Below, piece after piece: positions 26,037 to 34,510 of a stretch of DNA of 64,000 bases. This DNA is from Bdellovibrionales bacterium RIFOXYD12_FULL_39_22 (GTDB taxonomy: Bacteria > Bdellovibrionota > Bacteriovoracia > Bacteriovoracales > Bacteriovoracaceae), in assembly GCA_001770205.1 (NCBI GenBank), contig MEQL01000061.1, forward strand, positions 1 to 64,000. The letters are read 5' to 3'. Under the pieces are notes generated by a model. That model saw nothing but the letters and a program-made list of their open reading frames with translations, was not told the DNA's origin and made no database searches. Both the position numbers and the translations under genes were made by a program. Every line of letters starts with the position of its first letter. Position 1 is the first letter of the stretch.

Positions 26037-27020
26037 ATGAAATCTCTTCCTCGCTCTATCGACAATGCCTTTCCACTTATTTTTGCTCCTATTGATGGAA
26101 TAACTGACGCACCATTTCGCTCGGCCATTGATAAACATTTTCCACGTTGGGATTATTTTTTTACTGACTTTTTTCGCGTTCCGTCTAACCCTTCAGCAAG
26201 ATTTTCAGAAAAAATAATTCTAGGCCACTTGGGTGATAGCGTTTACAGAAATCAAAAGTTGCGTCAAAAAACTGTTTTGCAATTTTTAGTTTCGGCCCAT
26301 GGCAAAAAGCAAAGTGGCCAACTGGCAAAATTGGTTTCCGACATGGAAATTCCGTGGCTAGACATAAATGTGGGCTGCCCTTCCAAAAAAGTTTTTGGCC
26401 ATCAAGGAGGAGCTTACTTACTTGGCGATTTAGATAATCTTCGCGCTATTGTACAAGAGATTAGAAAAAATTACCTTTATTTTTTATCAGCAAAAATACG
26501 ACTGGGAATTAATGATGATGCAAACTTTACAGAAATTATAAAACTGCTGCAAGACGAAGGAGTAGATCTAATCACTCTACACCCACGAACACGTGCACAA
26601 TTTTATAATGGAAAAAGTAACTGGCAGTACATTACGCAGGCCGTTCAGCAATTAAATATTCCGGTCATCGGAAATGGTGATGTTAATAGCACAGATGATA
26701 TTTGGCGAATGAAAGAAGAGACTGGGTGTTATGGAGTAATGATCGGCCGCAGCGCGGTAACAAACCCTCTTCTGGCAAAAAACTACAAAGAAAAAACAGA
26801 TCAAAATTTAACGTGGCCACAGCTTTCACTCTTTTTAGATGATGTTAAGATTGCCTATTTAGAGCAAAATGTAGAACCATGGCAAATTTTAAAACGATTA
26901 AAACTTCTTTTAAAACTAATGGGAACTATGATTGATGGCCAGCAGATATATCAACGCCTAACAATGAAAAATCTTATTGCGTTTGAGAATTCACTAAAAG
27001 AGATTATTCCCACCACTTAA
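26037..27020 (+). CDS. dus: tRNA-dihydrouridine synthase
   Basis: This 327-residue FMN-dependent TIM-barrel enzyme reduces uridines in tRNA. Signature parts are APIDGITDAPFR, DINVGCPSKKVFGHQGGAYLL (with GCPSKKV holding the catalytic Cys), LITLHPRTRAQFYNGK, IPVIGNGDV and GVMIGRSAVTNP. A C-terminal helical domain follows. The subgroup is closest in feel to DusC, but I cannot assign the modified position. It converges on the small membrane protein gene with no gap. Confidence 0.9.
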   Translation: MKSLPRSIDNAFPLIFAPIDGITDAPFRSAIDKHFPRWDYFFTDFFRVPSNPSARFSEKIILGHLGDSVYRNQKLRQKTVLQFLVSAHGKKQSGQLAKLVSDMEIPWLDINVGCPSKKVFGHQGGAYLLGDLDNLRAIVQEIRKNYLYFLSAKIRLGINDDANFTEIIKLLQDEGVDLITLHPRTRAQFYNGKSNWQYITQAVQQLNIPVIGNGDVNSTDDIWRMKEETGCYGVMIGRSAVTNPLLAKNYKEKTDQNLTWPQLSLFLDDVKIAYLEQNVEPWQILKRLKLLLKLMGTMIDGQQIYQRLTMKNLIAFENSLKEIIPTT

Positions 27021-27425
27021 TCAGCGGCCAAATCTTGATCTATAGACCTTTTCTACTATCTGTATGCTATGGAAAGTTAAAAGTCCAAGAAGCGCAAAGA
27101 ACATTCCCCAAAAATCCGAAAAGAGACTAAGTAAAAGACAAAAAAGAAGTGGCAATAAACTTTCGGCTATCTTGGACTGAAGATCATTTGTTGGTTTTAA
27201 TTTTTCCAATAGTATTTTATTACTGCGAACAATCACTGCAATAAAGGAAAAATTGTGACGATTTTTTGCCACCCATTCTTCAATATTAGGAGCGTAGATG
27301 GCCAAAGGCCAAGAGTAGGCGGTTAAAAAAAAGAGGAGATAAAAAATCGAAATACCAGAGAAGGCCAATAAAACAACAACGAGTACCATGGGGGGCAAAT
27401 ATTTAAAATAGTATTGACGTAACAT
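27021..27425 (-). CDS. Small membrane protein downstream of rny
   Basis: This 134-residue protein has two hydrophobic regions (about 8-42 and 90-118) around a short basic loop. It starts 12 bases after rny and probably shares its transcript. No family is recognised. Confidence 0.6.
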   Translation of the reverse strand: MLRQYYFKYLPPMVLVVVLLAFSGISIFYLLFFLTAYSWPLAIYAPNIEEWVAKNRHNFSFIAVIVRSNKILLEKLKPTNDLQSKIAESLLPLLFCLLLSLFSDFWGMFFALLGLLTFHSIQIVEKVYRSRFGR

Positions 27426-27437
27426 AGCAAGACAAAC

Positions 27438-28997
27438 CTATCTAGCAATACCTACGGCCTTAATTTCGCGTAAAACAATAACCTTGATATTTCCGGGATA
27501 CGACATATCGCTCTCGATTTTTTTCGAAATATCACGCGCTAATACAGAAACTCTTTCATCGTTGACTTTTTCGTTTTCTACAAAAACTCGCACCTCTCGT
27601 CCTCCAGAAATGGCATAGCAAGAGGAGACTCCTTCAAAGTCCATAACAATTTTTTCAATATCGCTTAGTCGTGAAACATAAGACTCCATCATCGCTTTAC
27701 GCGCCCCTGGCCGAGCACCCGACAAAGCATCGGCCGCGGCCACTAAATGGGCCAAAATTGTTTCGGGTTTTTCATCATCATGATGTGCCCGAACGGCATG
27801 TACAATATCCGGGGCCTCGCCATATTTCTTTAAAAAATTGGCGCCAATAACGGCGTGAGATCCTTCGGCCGCAGCATCTAAAACTTTACCCACATCATGT
27901 AAAAGTCCGGCACGGCGCGCTTGTTTTACATTTAATCCTAATTCGGCGGCCATGGTTCCACAAAGGAAGGAACTTTCGATGGCATGTTGATATTGATTTT
28001 GAGTGTAAGAGGTTCGCCAGTTAAGTGCACCTACTAATTTCAAAATTTCTGGGTGAATGCCATGCACTCCAATCTCCATTTGCGCCTTTTCTCCCAACTC
28101 TCTAAGTTGGCGATCAAATTCACTTTTGGATTTTTCATAGAATTCTTCAATTTTGGCGGGATGAATTCGTCCATCGGCAATTAATTTCTCTATAGTCATC
28201 TTGGCAATTTCTCTTCTTACGACATTAAATGATGAAATAACTACCATTTCGGGAGTATCATCAATGATTAAATCTACTCCACAAATTTGTTCAAAGGCAC
28301 GAATGTTGCGCCCCTCGCGGCCAATTAGTCGTCCCTTAACATCATCCGAGGGAAGCTCCACGGAACCTATAGTTTGTTCGGCCACGTATTCTCCCGCAAA
28401 ACGCTGGATGGCCATACTCATGATTTTTTTTGAATTTCTTTCTGCTCCCTCGCGGGCCTCTTCTTCTAGACGCTGATATACCTTGGCAAAATCGGCCTTA
28501 GCGTCATCATTCATTGCTTGCATCAATTCTGCTTTTGCCGCCTCACGACTCATGCCACTAACTTCGCTCAAACGATTGGCCAAATCAGTCTGTTTGGACT
28601 TGTAACGATCAATTTCTGCTTCAATTTTTTTGCGTTTATCCTCTAAATTTTCTTCTTGTTGTTTTAAGCGTTGAACTTCTTTTTCGCTTTGCTCGCTCTT
28701 TTGCTCTAGGGTGACTTCTCGCTTGGCCAAATCTTTTTCTAAATTTCGCAAGTCATTTTGACGCTTTTTTATCTCATTTTCTGCTTTATCTCTTTCTTCT
28801 TGCGCAATTTCTTTTGCCTCTTTTCTGGCCTTATATTTTATGTCATTTGCATCTTCTTTGGCCTTATTTATAATCTCATCGGCCCGTCCTTGACGCTTGC
28901 GCAATTCCGTCATGGCCATCGCATGGCGCACAAAAAAACCAACGCCCCCTCCTACAATAATTGCCAATACTGAGGCAAGCACTAAACTCAAATCCAT
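27438..28997 (-). CDS. rny: Ribonuclease Y
   Basis: This 519-residue membrane-anchored endoribonuclease initiates mRNA decay. An N-terminal membrane helix (residues 3-25) is followed by a long charged coiled coil (about 30-200). A KH domain (GREGRNIRAFE) and an HD domain with LLHDVGK and AVRAHHDDEKPET follow. The C-terminal region ends YPGNIKVIVLREIKA, typical of the family. The length matches. GGAG precedes the ATG. It lies after ftsY and zapA in the same direction. Confidence 0.96.
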   Translation of the reverse strand: MDLSLVLASVLAIIVGGGVGFFVRHAMAMTELRKRQGRADEIINKAKEDANDIKYKARKEAKEIAQEERDKAENEIKKRQNDLRNLEKDLAKREVTLEQKSEQSEKEVQRLKQQEENLEDKRKKIEAEIDRYKSKQTDLANRLSEVSGMSREAAKAELMQAMNDDAKADFAKVYQRLEEEAREGAERNSKKIMSMAIQRFAGEYVAEQTIGSVELPSDDVKGRLIGREGRNIRAFEQICGVDLIIDDTPEMVVISSFNVVRREIAKMTIEKLIADGRIHPAKIEEFYEKSKSEFDRQLRELGEKAQMEIGVHGIHPEILKLVGALNWRTSYTQNQYQHAIESSFLCGTMAAELGLNVKQARRAGLLHDVGKVLDAAAEGSHAVIGANFLKKYGEAPDIVHAVRAHHDDEKPETILAHLVAAADALSGARPGARKAMMESYVSRLSDIEKIVMDFEGVSSCYAISGGREVRVFVENEKVNDERVSVLARDISKKIESDMSYPGNIKVIVLREIKAVGIAR

Positions 28998-29084
28998 CGG
29001 ACAACTCCTTCGACTAGAATCGTTATTATGAAATAATCTGTTAGAGCTGTTAAAATCTGCGGAATAAAATTGGTCTGAATCTGT

Positions 29085-29384
29085 TTATTGGATAACTGTG
29101 GCGCTAATAAAATCCAGCGCCTCTTTGGCAGTTAATTGAAGCCGCTCAATATTTGATTGATATTCTTTCCTCATAGATAGTAACTCTTCTGCTATTTTCA
29201 GGGCAACTAATGTTGCTAAATGTTTATCTTCTAAATGAGGTGAATTATCCTTTATTTTTAAAGCTTCGCTACAAACAAAATCAACAATTTCTTTGGCAGA
29301 AATTTCGTGCACAGACGTGTCAGATCTAAACCTAACAGGTGTACTAAGCACATCAAATTCTAACATATTATCAATCGTTTCCAC
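29085..29384 (-). CDS. zapA: ZapA-like cell division protein
   Basis: This 99-residue protein matches ZapA in size and layout: a short N-terminal beta region (EFDVLSTPVRFRSD), the helix KEIVDFVCSEALKI, then HLATLVALKIAEELLSMRKEY, like the family's AVLAALNLAxEL, and a coiled-coil C-terminus. ZapA bundles FtsZ filaments at mid-cell. The frame uses a GTG start; an ATG six codons later is also possible. It sits between ftsY and rny, a context seen in other proteobacteria. Confidence 0.7.
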   Translation of the reverse strand: METIDNMLEFDVLSTPVRFRSDTSVHEISAKEIVDFVCSEALKIKDNSPHLEDKHLATLVALKIAEELLSMRKEYQSNIERLQLTAKEALDFISATVIQ

Positions 29385-29420
29385 TAATTTCAGAATAGTC
29401 GAAAGGCCTGTTTAAGTCAA

Positions 29421-30470
29421 CTATCCCAAAAGTGCCGAGATGTAGTCGTTCAAATTAAATGAATTTATGTCCTCAACGCTTTCTCCTACGCCAATATAGA
29501 CTATGGGGACTGCGAGTTGTTCGACAATTGCAATGGCCCCTCCGGCCTTGGAAGAGCTATCGCATTTAGTAAAAATAAGTCCAGTCAACTTTAACGTATT
29601 GTTAAATTCTATGGCCTGCCGAATGGCATTTTGCCCAGTTATGGCATCAAGTACCAGCCAAACTTCATTTGGAGCTTTGGGGTCTAATTTCGCTAAAACA
29701 TTTTTAGTCTTTTTTAACTCTTCCATTAAATTTTCTTCGGTGTGTAGTCGTCCAGCAGTATCAAGTATACAATAGTCGGCCTGTCCATTTATGGCCTTTT
29801 GCAGTGCCTCATACGCAACACCTGATGGCCTTGAGCTCCCACTGGCCCGCACCATTTCCGCTCCCGCCCGCTCACACCATACCTGTAGTTGATCAACTGC
29901 GGCCGCCCGAAAAGTATCACAGGCACCGACAATTACCCGAGCTCCTTCTTTGGTGAATTTGGTGGCCAATTTTCCAATGGTGGTTGTTTTTCCCGCTCCG
30001 TTTACACCAACAACCATTATGCTGTGGGGAAATCCGCTTTTTTGTTCTGGAGATTTCGTTGTTACTGTTGATTGAATTTTTTCCATCTTCTCTCTAATGA
30101 AACTGGCCAATAGTTGTTTGAAATCGATATTCCCTCCGCTAACAGGGGCCGCACTTTTTATTTTTTCTAATAGTTCGTTAACTAATTTGGGGCCAATGTC
30201 TGAAGAATAAAGTAATTCCTCGATCTGCTCAAGTTCGGCCTTGTTCACCGAAGAGAGGGTGAGTAACTGACCAATTTTCCCCCAAATCTCAGAACGTGTT
30301 TGAGTAAGGCCTCGTTTTAAGCGGTCCGTCCAACTAACCTCTGGCACCTCGATTTTATTTTGTGGAGGAGGAGGGAGCGATTTTTTTTTAGCGTGATAAA
30401 AGAAAAACCAAAAGGCCCAAACAATGAGTCCGGTACAAGATATTCCCGCAACAATTATCCAAATATCCAT
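29421..30470 (-). CDS. ftsY: Signal recognition particle receptor FtsY
   Basis: This 349-residue protein has an N-terminal membrane helix (residues 3-25), a short linker, the helical N domain and the SRP-type GTPase domain. G1 is GVNGAGKTTTIGKLA, then DTFRAAAVDQLQ, G3 DTAGRLHTE and G4 TKCD, with the GVGESVEDINSF ending typical of FtsY. It receives ribosome-SRP complexes at the inner membrane. The long acidic A domain of E. coli FtsY is missing, replaced by the membrane helix. It is followed by zapA 36 bases on. Confidence 0.96.
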   Translation of the reverse strand: MDIWIIVAGISCTGLIVWAFWFFFYHAKKKSLPPPPQNKIEVPEVSWTDRLKRGLTQTRSEIWGKIGQLLTLSSVNKAELEQIEELLYSSDIGPKLVNELLEKIKSAAPVSGGNIDFKQLLASFIREKMEKIQSTVTTKSPEQKSGFPHSIMVVGVNGAGKTTTIGKLATKFTKEGARVIVGACDTFRAAAVDQLQVWCERAGAEMVRASGSSRPSGVAYEALQKAINGQADYCILDTAGRLHTEENLMEELKKTKNVLAKLDPKAPNEVWLVLDAITGQNAIRQAIEFNNTLKLTGLIFTKCDSSSKAGGAIAIVEQLAVPIVYIGVGESVEDINSFNLNDYISALLG

Positions 30471-30545
30471 TTATCAACCTCAATTATATTTTTGAATTAC
30501 GAATCTTTTTATTTGGGGCAGAATACTATACCATAGCTTGCATAT

Positions 30546-31514
30546 ATGAAAGATCAAAGATTATATCCATTATTTCTGTTAACTCAATCCATCCGAACCT
30601 TTTTTACCCAAAATGGTTTTTTAGATATAATCACCCCTCCCATGGTAAAAAATCCTGGGATGGAAACACATATCCATCCTTTCGAGGTGGTTTCTGCTGC
30701 TAATAGAAAAACTTCTGGCAGCTACTTACACACTTCTCCAGAATTTCATATGAAGGAGTTACTATCTTGGGGATATGAAAAAATATTCACCCTTGGATAT
30801 TGCTTTCGCGACGAAAACAAATCGCCTATTCATCGTCAGCAATTTGTAATGTTAGAGTGGTACCGTGCCAATTCGCGCTACGAATCTATTATGGAGGATT
30901 GTGAGAAACTACTTGCTTTTTGTGTCAGTGAATTTAAAAGAAATGGCATCGCCATTTCCGGTGATTTTTTATCATCCCCTTTTTGTAAAATGACAGTGCA
31001 AGAACTCTTTTTTAAGTTTCTTTCTGTGGATATTTTAAGTTTTTTAGAAATCGGGAAAATTAAAAAACTTCTTTTGGATACTTTTCCGGAAGCCCCTTGT
31101 CCGGCCGGCGATGATTTGGCGTGGGATGATTATTTTTTTCTTTTGTTTTTAAATAAAATAGAGCCACGCTTAAAAGAAATTCCTTTGCTTATCCTCTATG
31201 AATATCCATATCACTTAAGCGCTCTCTCTACTATCAAAGCAACTGATTCACGAGTATGTGAGCGTTTTGAAATTTATATTCATGGAGTGGAAATTGGAAA
31301 TTGTTTTAATGAACTTTGTGATATCAACATTCAAAAAGAGCGTTTTCACCAGCAGCATGCGGCCAAGAAAAAACTTTATGGATATAGCTTGCCAACGCCC
31401 CAGGTACTTTTTAATGCGCTAGAGCGTGGCCTGCCGCCGTCTGCCGGTATTGCCGTTGGAGTTGAGCGCTTGATGATGGCGTTGACGGGAAGGCCGGATC
31501 TTTTTTGGGATTAG
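30546..31514 (+). CDS. epmA: EF-P lysine ligase (GenX/PoxA-type)
   Basis: This 322-residue protein is a class II lysyl-tRNA synthetase catalytic core without the anticodon-binding domain, the hallmark of EpmA. Motif 2 is LGYCFRDE and motif 3 is GIAVGVERLMMALTG. PGMETHIHPFEV near the N-terminus and the HGVEIGNCFNEL loop also match. EpmA attaches beta-lysine to elongation factor P to relieve polyproline stalling. EpmB and efp are not in the window. Confidence 0.92.
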   Translation: MKDQRLYPLFLLTQSIRTFFTQNGFLDIITPPMVKNPGMETHIHPFEVVSAANRKTSGSYLHTSPEFHMKELLSWGYEKIFTLGYCFRDENKSPIHRQQFVMLEWYRANSRYESIMEDCEKLLAFCVSEFKRNGIAISGDFLSSPFCKMTVQELFFKFLSVDILSFLEIGKIKKLLLDTFPEAPCPAGDDLAWDDYFFLLFLNKIEPRLKEIPLLILYEYPYHLSALSTIKATDSRVCERFEIYIHGVEIGNCFNELCDINIQKERFHQQHAAKKKLYGYSLPTPQVLFNALERGLPPSAGIAVGVERLMMALTGRPDLFWD

Positions 31515-31555
31515 CTAGCATGGCCAAAGAAATGCAATCAATCCAATCATCGAAA

Positions 31556-32377
31556 CTACATAATCTTATTATAAATCATATGTAATTTAATAATAACTTC
31601 TGCTTTAGCATGTTGCAACGGCACCTCCTTAACCCATTCTCGGTGAATACGCTTAGAACTATTTTTACGAATCTCTCCCTGCATATTATCGGCAAAGGCC
31701 TTGGCCAAATCACTAGAAAAGACCGCATACCAATTGTAAAAATCATCAGGAGATTGTGCATACAAGGCATCAATAACTTCAAGGGCGTTTTCGGTAACAA
31801 TGCGCTTTACGGTATGGCCATTAAACTGTGAAATAGCATCACTACTAACTTCCATATTCAAAAACTTTCCAAAAATATCTTGCGTAAATTCAATGGCCCC
31901 GGTGCTAACTGGGCCCTTAATTTGCTCCAGGCCTCGATATTCACTATCTAGTACTAGCGCCCGATAAATTCCCTCGCGAGTTCCCTTTTGGCCTAAGACA
32001 TTCATCCAGCTGGCCACTTCCTCTTCTCGTATCTCTCGATTTTTTACTGCTAAAAAAAGATCGGCCAAGAAAAGGTAGTTGTATTTTTCCACTTCTTCGC
32101 TCTTGGCATTCAAGGCGACATCATCGGGAGACTTGCTATCTCCGCGCTCTTGGATGGCCATGGCCTTATCCTTGATTTCTGGGATTTTAGGAAGAAGAAT
32201 CTCTTCTTCCTCACTGTTTTCTTTTTCCGCAAAAGTTCCAGGAAAATAGTTATTAATTGTTTCGGTAATAAAAGAGATAATCGGCCTGGTATATTTCTCA
32301 ACGGCCGTTTCTGCCTGAATTGGCCGCATAGATAACCAACAGATAATTGCAATCGAAAAAAACAGATGACTCTTCAT
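31556..32377 (-). CDS. Secreted protein, unknown function
   Basis: This 273-residue protein has a signal peptide (residues 1-22). The stretch around 100-150 (LADLFLAVKNREIREEE, YRALVLDSEYRGL) faintly recalls the DUF4214-type repeat, with its R-E-P pattern and SxEYR ending. That resemblance is weak. The rest is helical with an acidic linker near residues 45-80. It lies between epmA and the response-regulator operon. Confidence 0.5.
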   Translation of the reverse strand: MKSHLFFSIAIICWLSMRPIQAETAVEKYTRPIISFITETINNYFPGTFAEKENSEEEEILLPKIPEIKDKAMAIQERGDSKSPDDVALNAKSEEVEKYNYLFLADLFLAVKNREIREEEVASWMNVLGQKGTREGIYRALVLDSEYRGLEQIKGPVSTGAIEFTQDIFGKFLNMEVSSDAISQFNGHTVKRIVTENALEVIDALYAQSPDDFYNWYAVFSSDLAKAFADNMQGEIRKNSSKRIHREWVKEVPLQHAKAEVIIKLHMIYNKIM

Positions 32378-32463
32378 GTCTCGTTCTCCTGTGTGGAAAT
32401 AGATATTCTATTGGTACTAGTTGTGCTGATAGGATAAGTGGATTTTTGCTTGTAAGGCAAGAA

Positions 32464-32679
32464 TTAATTTAAATCGCGCGAAAGCAGTTCCTTGATTTTT
32501 TCCCAATTCAAAAGAATCTCATCCATTTTTGCTGGCATCAGACTAGACATTCGCCTGGCCAGAATTTTATCAAACTCAAATTTGTCATTAACTAAATTGA
32601 CCGCCTGACTTAGTGCTGAAAGTTCCGCATTGAAATCATGTATAAGCCTGTTAATTTCATCTTTACTCATTTTGCTCAT
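32464..32679 (-). CDS. Small helical protein coupled to the response regulator
   Basis: This 71-residue, all-helical, charged protein starts directly next to the stop codon of the sigma-54 response regulator and is probably translated by coupling. No family is recognised. A partner or modulator of the regulator is possible but inferred only from position. Confidence 0.55.
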   Translation of the reverse strand: MSKMSKDEINRLIHDFNAELSALSQAVNLVNDKFEFDKILARRMSSLMPAKMDEILLNWEKIKELLSRDLN

Positions 32680-34101
32680 TTAATCTTCCAGCGGAACGCC
32701 TTCGGGTAGAAATCCTCGCCCCTTGATTCGGTAAAAATAGTTGTTGGATATTTGCAATTCCGTCAGCGTCTTTCTTACTTTAAACTCATTTCTCTCTAAA
32801 AAATAAAGTGTGAGCTTTTTTTCGATCTCATTTATGGCCGCGGCCAATCCCTCGCTTTCTACTTTGTTGATTATGGCCGAAGAAAGAAGCTCATCGCGAT
32901 TATCTTCCGCTTCTTGGGCGCGTGAATAAGAGGTGAGTGTGGTTGTGGTTGTTGTTACTGTTGCTGCGATAGTTGCTGGAAGCAGATGGCCTGGCAAATC
33001 GACAATATCTACAATCCCTCGGCTTTTTACTAGCAACAACTCGATAACTTTTTTAAGTTCGCGAACATTTCCTGGCCAATTATTATTTTCTAGGAAATTT
33101 TGCAAGGCGCTTGAGAAAACAACTTTGCGCGGAAACTCTTTTTGAAAATGTTTGATTAGAAGGGGAATATCTTTTTTTCTCTCCCGCAAGGCCGGTATAT
33201 AAAAATTAATTCCCTCTAAACGAAAATAGAGGTCGGCGCGAAATTTTTTCTCCGCCACCAACTCTTCTAACGAGTCACAGGTCGCACTAATCAATTTAAA
33301 ATTAGATTTGCTTAAAACGTTGGAGCCCAGCGGATAATAAGTTTTTTCTTCTAAAACTTTTAATAACTTTTTTTGCGTAGATAATGGAATGGTGCCAATT
33401 TCATCAAGAAACAACGTACCATTGTTGGCCAAATCTATTTTCCCTCTACGACTCTGTTCTGCTCCAGAGAAGGCCCCTTTTTCATATCCAAATAATTCTG
33501 ACTCAATTAAGTTTTCCGGTATCTCTGAACAATTAAGATGTACAAAATTGCCCAGTGAAGCGTAGGCAAATTTATGGATTAGTTTTGCTAACATAGTTTT
33601 TCCTGTTCCTGTCTCTCCTTGAATAAGAACCGGACGATTATGTGCAGAAAGTTCTGCTAATATCTCTAGTTGTTTTATTAGATTATTATCTTGAGTTAAG
33701 AATTCATAAGAAAACATGTCGGCCAGCTGGGCCTGGCCTTTTATTATATTAAATTTTCCAATTACCAACTCAAGCGCGCGATGATCGAAGGGTTTGCTCA
33801 AAAAATCGTGACAACCTCGTTCGTATGCCTGTTGAATATAGCGATTTTCCTCTCGTCCACTAAGTACAATTGTATAAGCTCCGCTCGCACGGGCCTTAAC
33901 AATAATTTCTAATCCGGCCAATTCCCGTTCTAAATCCAAATCAATGAAAATCATATCATATTTTTTTGCCTCAATTTTTTTGATGGCCGAGACTGAATCA
34001 GCGGCCTCCTCGGTGGCCGCAAATCCCTCGAGAAGGCAAGAGAGAGTTATTCGCGAAAGCTCATCATCTTCTACAATCAGAGCACTGTGTTTTTTTGTCA
34101 T
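32680..34101 (-). CDS. Sigma-54-dependent response regulator (NtrC type)
   Basis: This 473-residue regulator has three domains. The receiver (1-120) has acidic VEDDE, a phosphoacceptor Asp in IFIDLDL and KPF. The AAA+ domain has Walker A GETGTGK, GAFSGA in place of the common GAFTGA, DEIGTIP as Walker B and WPGNVREL. The C-terminus holds a Fis-like helix-turn-helix (LTLYFLERNEFKVRKTLTEL). It should activate RpoN promoters when phosphorylated. The Thr to Ser change in the sigma-54 contact loop is conservative. No kinase gene is adjacent. A Thr-rich tract (TVTTTTTTLTS) separates AAA+ and the DNA-binding domain. Confidence 0.9.
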   Translation of the reverse strand: MTKKHSALIVEDDELSRITLSCLLEGFAATEEAADSVSAIKKIEAKKYDMIFIDLDLERELAGLEIIVKARASGAYTIVLSGREENRYIQQAYERGCHDFLSKPFDHRALELVIGKFNIIKGQAQLADMFSYEFLTQDNNLIKQLEILAELSAHNRPVLIQGETGTGKTMLAKLIHKFAYASLGNFVHLNCSEIPENLIESELFGYEKGAFSGAEQSRRGKIDLANNGTLFLDEIGTIPLSTQKKLLKVLEEKTYYPLGSNVLSKSNFKLISATCDSLEELVAEKKFRADLYFRLEGINFYIPALRERKKDIPLLIKHFQKEFPRKVVFSSALQNFLENNNWPGNVRELKKVIELLLVKSRGIVDIVDLPGHLLPATIAATVTTTTTTLTSYSRAQEAEDNRDELLSSAIINKVESEGLAAAINEIEKKLTLYFLERNEFKVRKTLTELQISNNYFYRIKGRGFLPEGVPLED

Positions 34102-34510
34102 AATTTTTTATGATACACTTCAACAAATTTTTAACAATATTTGCTGAAAAATTTATATAGTGATTTGCTTGTAATATTAGATAGATGCTTTTAAAATATT
34201 TCTGTCTCAAATTCTAAAATTTTAGGCATGCCCAGAAAAATGGGCATTCCGAGAAAAAATATATATAAAAATAGTTAACTGCCTAAAAAATCTTTCTACT
34301 TACTAGACCAGAGTAGTTCGCTTGTTTGTCATTATTTTTTTCTTTTATTTTACGTAGTTGGCAAAAACTCGTGGCCTTTCTCTTCAATTTTATCAAAAAA
34401 TCATAAAAAACAGATATAGGAATTATTTTGGTGATAAAATTTAATTATTGAGATCACACTGCAGAAGAAATTTAAAATTGCCGGCAGTGGACTCAAGACG
34501 CGAGGTCTAT
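34102..34510. other. AT-rich divergent intergenic region with a hairpin
   Basis: This 409-base gap separates the minus-strand response regulator and the plus-strand lipoprotein. It contains the palindrome CTAAAATTTTAG (34213-34224) and, beside it, a seven-base hairpin ATGCCCA / TGGGCAT (34228-34234, 34241-34247) with loop GAAAAA. No T tract follows, so a regulatory site is likelier than a terminator. No gene is seen. Confidence 0.45.
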
